NCBI GenBank assembly: GCA_937967645.1
Contig: CALBTT010000034.1
Span: 29,758 to 93,757 of the forward strand
Direction of reading: 5' to 3'
Source: an uncultured Zoogloea sp.
GTDB taxonomy: Bacteria; Pseudomonadota; Gammaproteobacteria; Burkholderiales; Rhodocyclaceae
DNA length: 64,000 nucleotides
Within the stretch, counting starts at the first letter, position 1; each line of letters begins with the position of its first letter. Both the position numbers and the translations under genes were made by a program. Shown here piece after piece: positions 62,329-64,000 of the stretch. The notes under the pieces are model-generated. The model did not search any database. It saw only the letters and a list, made by a program, of their open reading frames with translations, and was not told where the DNA came from.

Positions 62329-63210
62329 ATGCTGAAGAAGGTGAGAAAGGCTGTTTTTCCGGTGGCGGGTCTGGGGAGCCGCTTCCTGCCGGCCACCAAG
62401 GCCAGCCCCAAGGAAATGATGCCCATCGTGGACAAGCCCTTGATCCAGTATGCGGTCGAGGAGGCGGTGGCGGCGGGGGTGACCGACCTGGTGTTCATCA
62501 CCGGCCGCTCCAAGCGTGCCATCGAAGACCACTTCGACAAGGCCTATGAGCTCGAGACCGAGCTGGAGATGCGCGGCAAGGCGGAGTTGCTGAAGATCGT
62601 GCGGGACACCGTGCCGTCCCACGTCAACTGCATCTACATCCGCCAGGCCGAAGCCCTTGGTCTCGGTCATGCCGTGCTGTGCGCGGCGCCGGTGGTGGGC
62701 GAGGAGCCCTTCGCCGTGCTGCTGGCCGACGATCTGGTGGATTCCCTTGGTGACACGCCGGTCATGAAGCAGATGACCGAGGTGTACAACTATCACCGTT
62801 GCTCGGTGCTGGGCGTGATGAACGTGGCGCCCGAGGAGACCCGTCAGTACGGCATCGTCAGCACCGAGAAGAACAGCGGGGAGATCCAGCGTGTGACCGG
62901 CATCGTCGAGAAGCCGAAGCCCGAGGAGGCGCCGTCCACCCAGGCGGTGATCGGCCGCTACATCCTCACCGGCCGCATCTTCGATCACCTGCGCCAGCTC
63001 AAGCCGGGGGCGGGGGGCGAGCTGCAGCTCACCGATGCGATCGCCTCCCTGCTGCAGGAAGAGGCCATCCTGGCCTATCAGTTCCGGGGCAAGCGCTACG
63101 ACTGCGGTTCGAAGCTGGGCTATCTCAAGGCCACCGTCGAGCTGGGGCTCCGCCACCCGGAGGTGGGTGCGGAATTCGCTGCCTTCCTGGCCAGTCGGTG
63201 CGAGTGCTGA
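62329..63210 (+). CDS. galU: UTP-glucose-1-phosphate uridylyltransferase
   Basis: Makes UDP-glucose for surface polysaccharides; 293 residues. Seen: VRKAVFPVAGLGSRFLPATK, SPKEMMPIVDKPLIQYAVEE and GLGHAVLCA. ATG 62329 is preferred: GGAG at 62318-62321 gives normal spacing, and GTG 62323/ATG 62326 overlap the ligA stop. It links indirectly to the exopolysaccharide genes at 6.7-15.8 kb through precursor supply. A strong terminator follows. Confidence 0.96.
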   Translation: MLKKVRKAVFPVAGLGSRFLPATKASPKEMMPIVDKPLIQYAVEEAVAAGVTDLVFITGRSKRAIEDHFDKAYELETELEMRGKAELLKIVRDTVPSHVNCIYIRQAEALGLGHAVLCAAPVVGEEPFAVLLADDLVDSLGDTPVMKQMTEVYNYHRCSVLGVMNVAPEETRQYGIVSTEKNSGEIQRVTGIVEKPKPEEAPSTQAVIGRYILTGRIFDHLRQLKPGAGGELQLTDAIASLLQEEAILAYQFRGKRYDCGSKLGYLKATVELGLRHPEVGAEFAAFLASRCEC

Positions 63211-63240
63211 GCGGCCTGCAGCCTCCGAGCAGAGGCCTCT

Positions 63241-63272
63241 GAAGAGGCCGCTGAAGAGGCCGCTGAAGGGGC
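63241..63272. repeat. 12-bp direct tandem repeat
   Basis: GAAGAGGCCGCT occurs twice in tandem (63241-63252 and 63253-63264), followed by a partial third copy, in the noncoding gap after galU. Probably slippage-derived; no function seen. Confidence 0.6.
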
Positions 63273-63311
63273 AACAAAAAAGCGCGACCCTCGGGTCGCG
63301 CTTTTTTGTTG
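63272..63311. terminator. Bidirectional intrinsic terminator galU/typA
   Basis: Perfect 19-bp inverted repeat (63272-63290 and 63293-63311) with A-run and T-run ends, so each strand reads a GC stem followed by TTTTTT. It serves both convergent genes. Confidence 0.95.
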
Positions 63312-63350
63312 GCTGCCGCCGGCACGTGTCCGGCGGGCATCCGGCGATGC

Positions 63351-64000
63351 TTATGCCTCTTCGCGAGCAGCGCGCTTGCGGTCGTGTTCCTTCAGGAAAC
63401 GCTTGCGCAGGCGGATGTTCTTGGGGGTGATCTCGACGATTTCGTCATCGGCGATGAATTCGATGGCGGACTCGAGGGTCAGCTGGATCGGGTTGATCAG
63501 GCGCACGGCCTCGTCGGTGCCGGAGGCCCGCACGTTGGTCAGCTGCTTGCCCTTGATCGGGTTCACCACGAGGTCGTTGTCACGGGTGTGGATACCGATG
63601 ATCATGCCTTCGTACAGCGCATCGCCCGGGCTCACGAACATGCGGCCGCGGTCCTGCAGGTTCCACAGGGCGTAAGCCACGGCTTCGCCGTCGTTCTGGG
63701 AGATCAGCACGCCGTTGCGGCGCTCGGCCATGGTGCCGGCCATCGGACCGTAGTCATCGAACACGTGGCTGGCCAGACCGGTACCGCGGGTCATGGTCAG
63801 GAATTCGCCCTGGAAACCGATCAGGCCGCGGGCCGGGATGCGGTATTCGAGACGCACGCGGCCCTTGCCGTCCGGCGCCATGTCCTGGAGTTCGCCACGG
63901 CGACGGCCGAGCTCTTCCATCACGCCGCCCTGGTGATCCTCTTCCACGTCGACGGTGAGCATTTCGTAGGGCTCGCACTTCACGCCGTCGATTTCCTTGA
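63351..64000 (-). CDS. typA: Ribosome-associated GTPase TypA/BipA (partial, C-terminal)
   Basis: The last 216 codons of TypA/BipA; the frame is open to the window end, so GTG 63983 is not the start. Family motifs seen: KCEPYEMLTVDVEEDHQGG, YRIPARGLIGFQGEFLTMTRG, AERRNGVLISQNDGEAVAYA, and KGKQLTNVRASGTDEAVRL, characteristic of its EF-G-like domain V and unique C-terminal domain. The N-terminal GTPase part lies beyond 64000. Acts in ribosome assembly and stress or cold adaptation. Confidence 0.96.
   Translation of the reverse strand, partial: KEIDGVKCEPYEMLTVDVEEDHQGGVMEELGRRRGELQDMAPDGKGRVRLEYRIPARGLIGFQGEFLTMTRGTGLASHVFDDYGPMAGTMAERRNGVLISQNDGEAVAYALWNLQDRGRMFVSPGDALYEGMIIGIHTRDNDLVVNPIKGKQLTNVRASGTDEAVRLINPIQLTLESAIEFIADDEIVEITPKNIRLRKRFLKEHDRKRAAREEA

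Noticed and set aside
63241..63272. Short tandem repeats as a CRISPR or phase-variable element
   Set aside because: Only two full 12-bp copies with no spacers, lying in noncoding DNA outside any promoter or reading frame.

Overview
This 64-kb window is high-GC, gene-dense chromosomal DNA of a betaproteobacterium. Rhodocyclales (Azospira, Dechloromonas or Zoogloea-like) is the most likely order. That placement is inference, based on the PEP-CTERM regulatory trio prsK-prsR-prsT beside an EpsB-like sugar transferase, an IscR-type isc operon with two tandem cysteine desulfurases, the gcvT-gcvH-gcvP operon behind a tandem glycine riboswitch, and a dapC-dapD-PilU-like-dapE-prmB block. I see no transposon, phage, CRISPR, rRNA or tRNA gene. 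Nearly everything is core genome; the most accessory-like part is the exopolysaccharide and signalling region, about 1-17.5 kb.

Layout. 1-4.2 kb: two convergent signalling genes, a REC-LuxR regulator cut by the window start and a MASE1-CHASE-PAS-GGDEF-EAL c-di-GMP enzyme. 4.5-6.4 kb: kup potassium transporter. 6.7-15.8 kb: exopolysaccharide/PEP-CTERM block, with an initiating sugar transferase, the PrsK kinase, the PrsR sigma-54 activator, the PrsT TPR lipoprotein and a UDP-sugar dehydrogenase. 15.8-17.5 kb: a lytic transglycosylase and a secreted trypsin-like protease, coupled to each other. 17.5-22.3 kb (minus): glycine cleavage system under a two-aptamer glycine riboswitch with an intrinsic terminator. 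22.3-29.2 kb: hydrolase, PHP phosphatase, yciO, M50 protease, trpS, then scpA-scpB-rluB. 29.3-38.3 kb: the translation/RNA run rimP-nusA-infB-rbfA-truB-rpsO-pnp, with a consensus promoter and a terminator-bearing leader before rimP, a terminator before truB, and a separate rpsO promoter.

38.4-49.3 kb: methyltransferase, tesA and suhB (both minus), trmJ, cysE, then iscR-NifS-like-iscS-iscU-iscA-hscB-hscA-fdx-iscX with a glutathione peroxidase coupled to the end. Two 25-nt sites matching the IscR type-1 consensus precede iscR and a third precedes cysE, so cysteine supply (CysE) and Fe-S assembly look co-regulated. 49.3-55.3 kb (minus): a single-domain response regulator, prmB with an unusual His/Asp-rich N-terminus, dapE, a PilU-like ATPase, dapD and dapC. 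55.6-63.2 kb (plus): smc, a ZipA-like division gene, ligA, galU. The end holds a 19-bp perfect bidirectional terminator and the C-terminal part of typA.

No clearly unknown multi-gene defence or mobile system was found. The most interesting signals are regulatory: IscR control of cysE, the attenuator-like rimP leader, a perfect GTGA-N6-TCAC dyad before the exopolysaccharide block, an exosortase regulatory cluster with no exosortase nearby, the extra desulfurase and peroxidase in the isc operon, and the metal-binding-like tail on PrmB.
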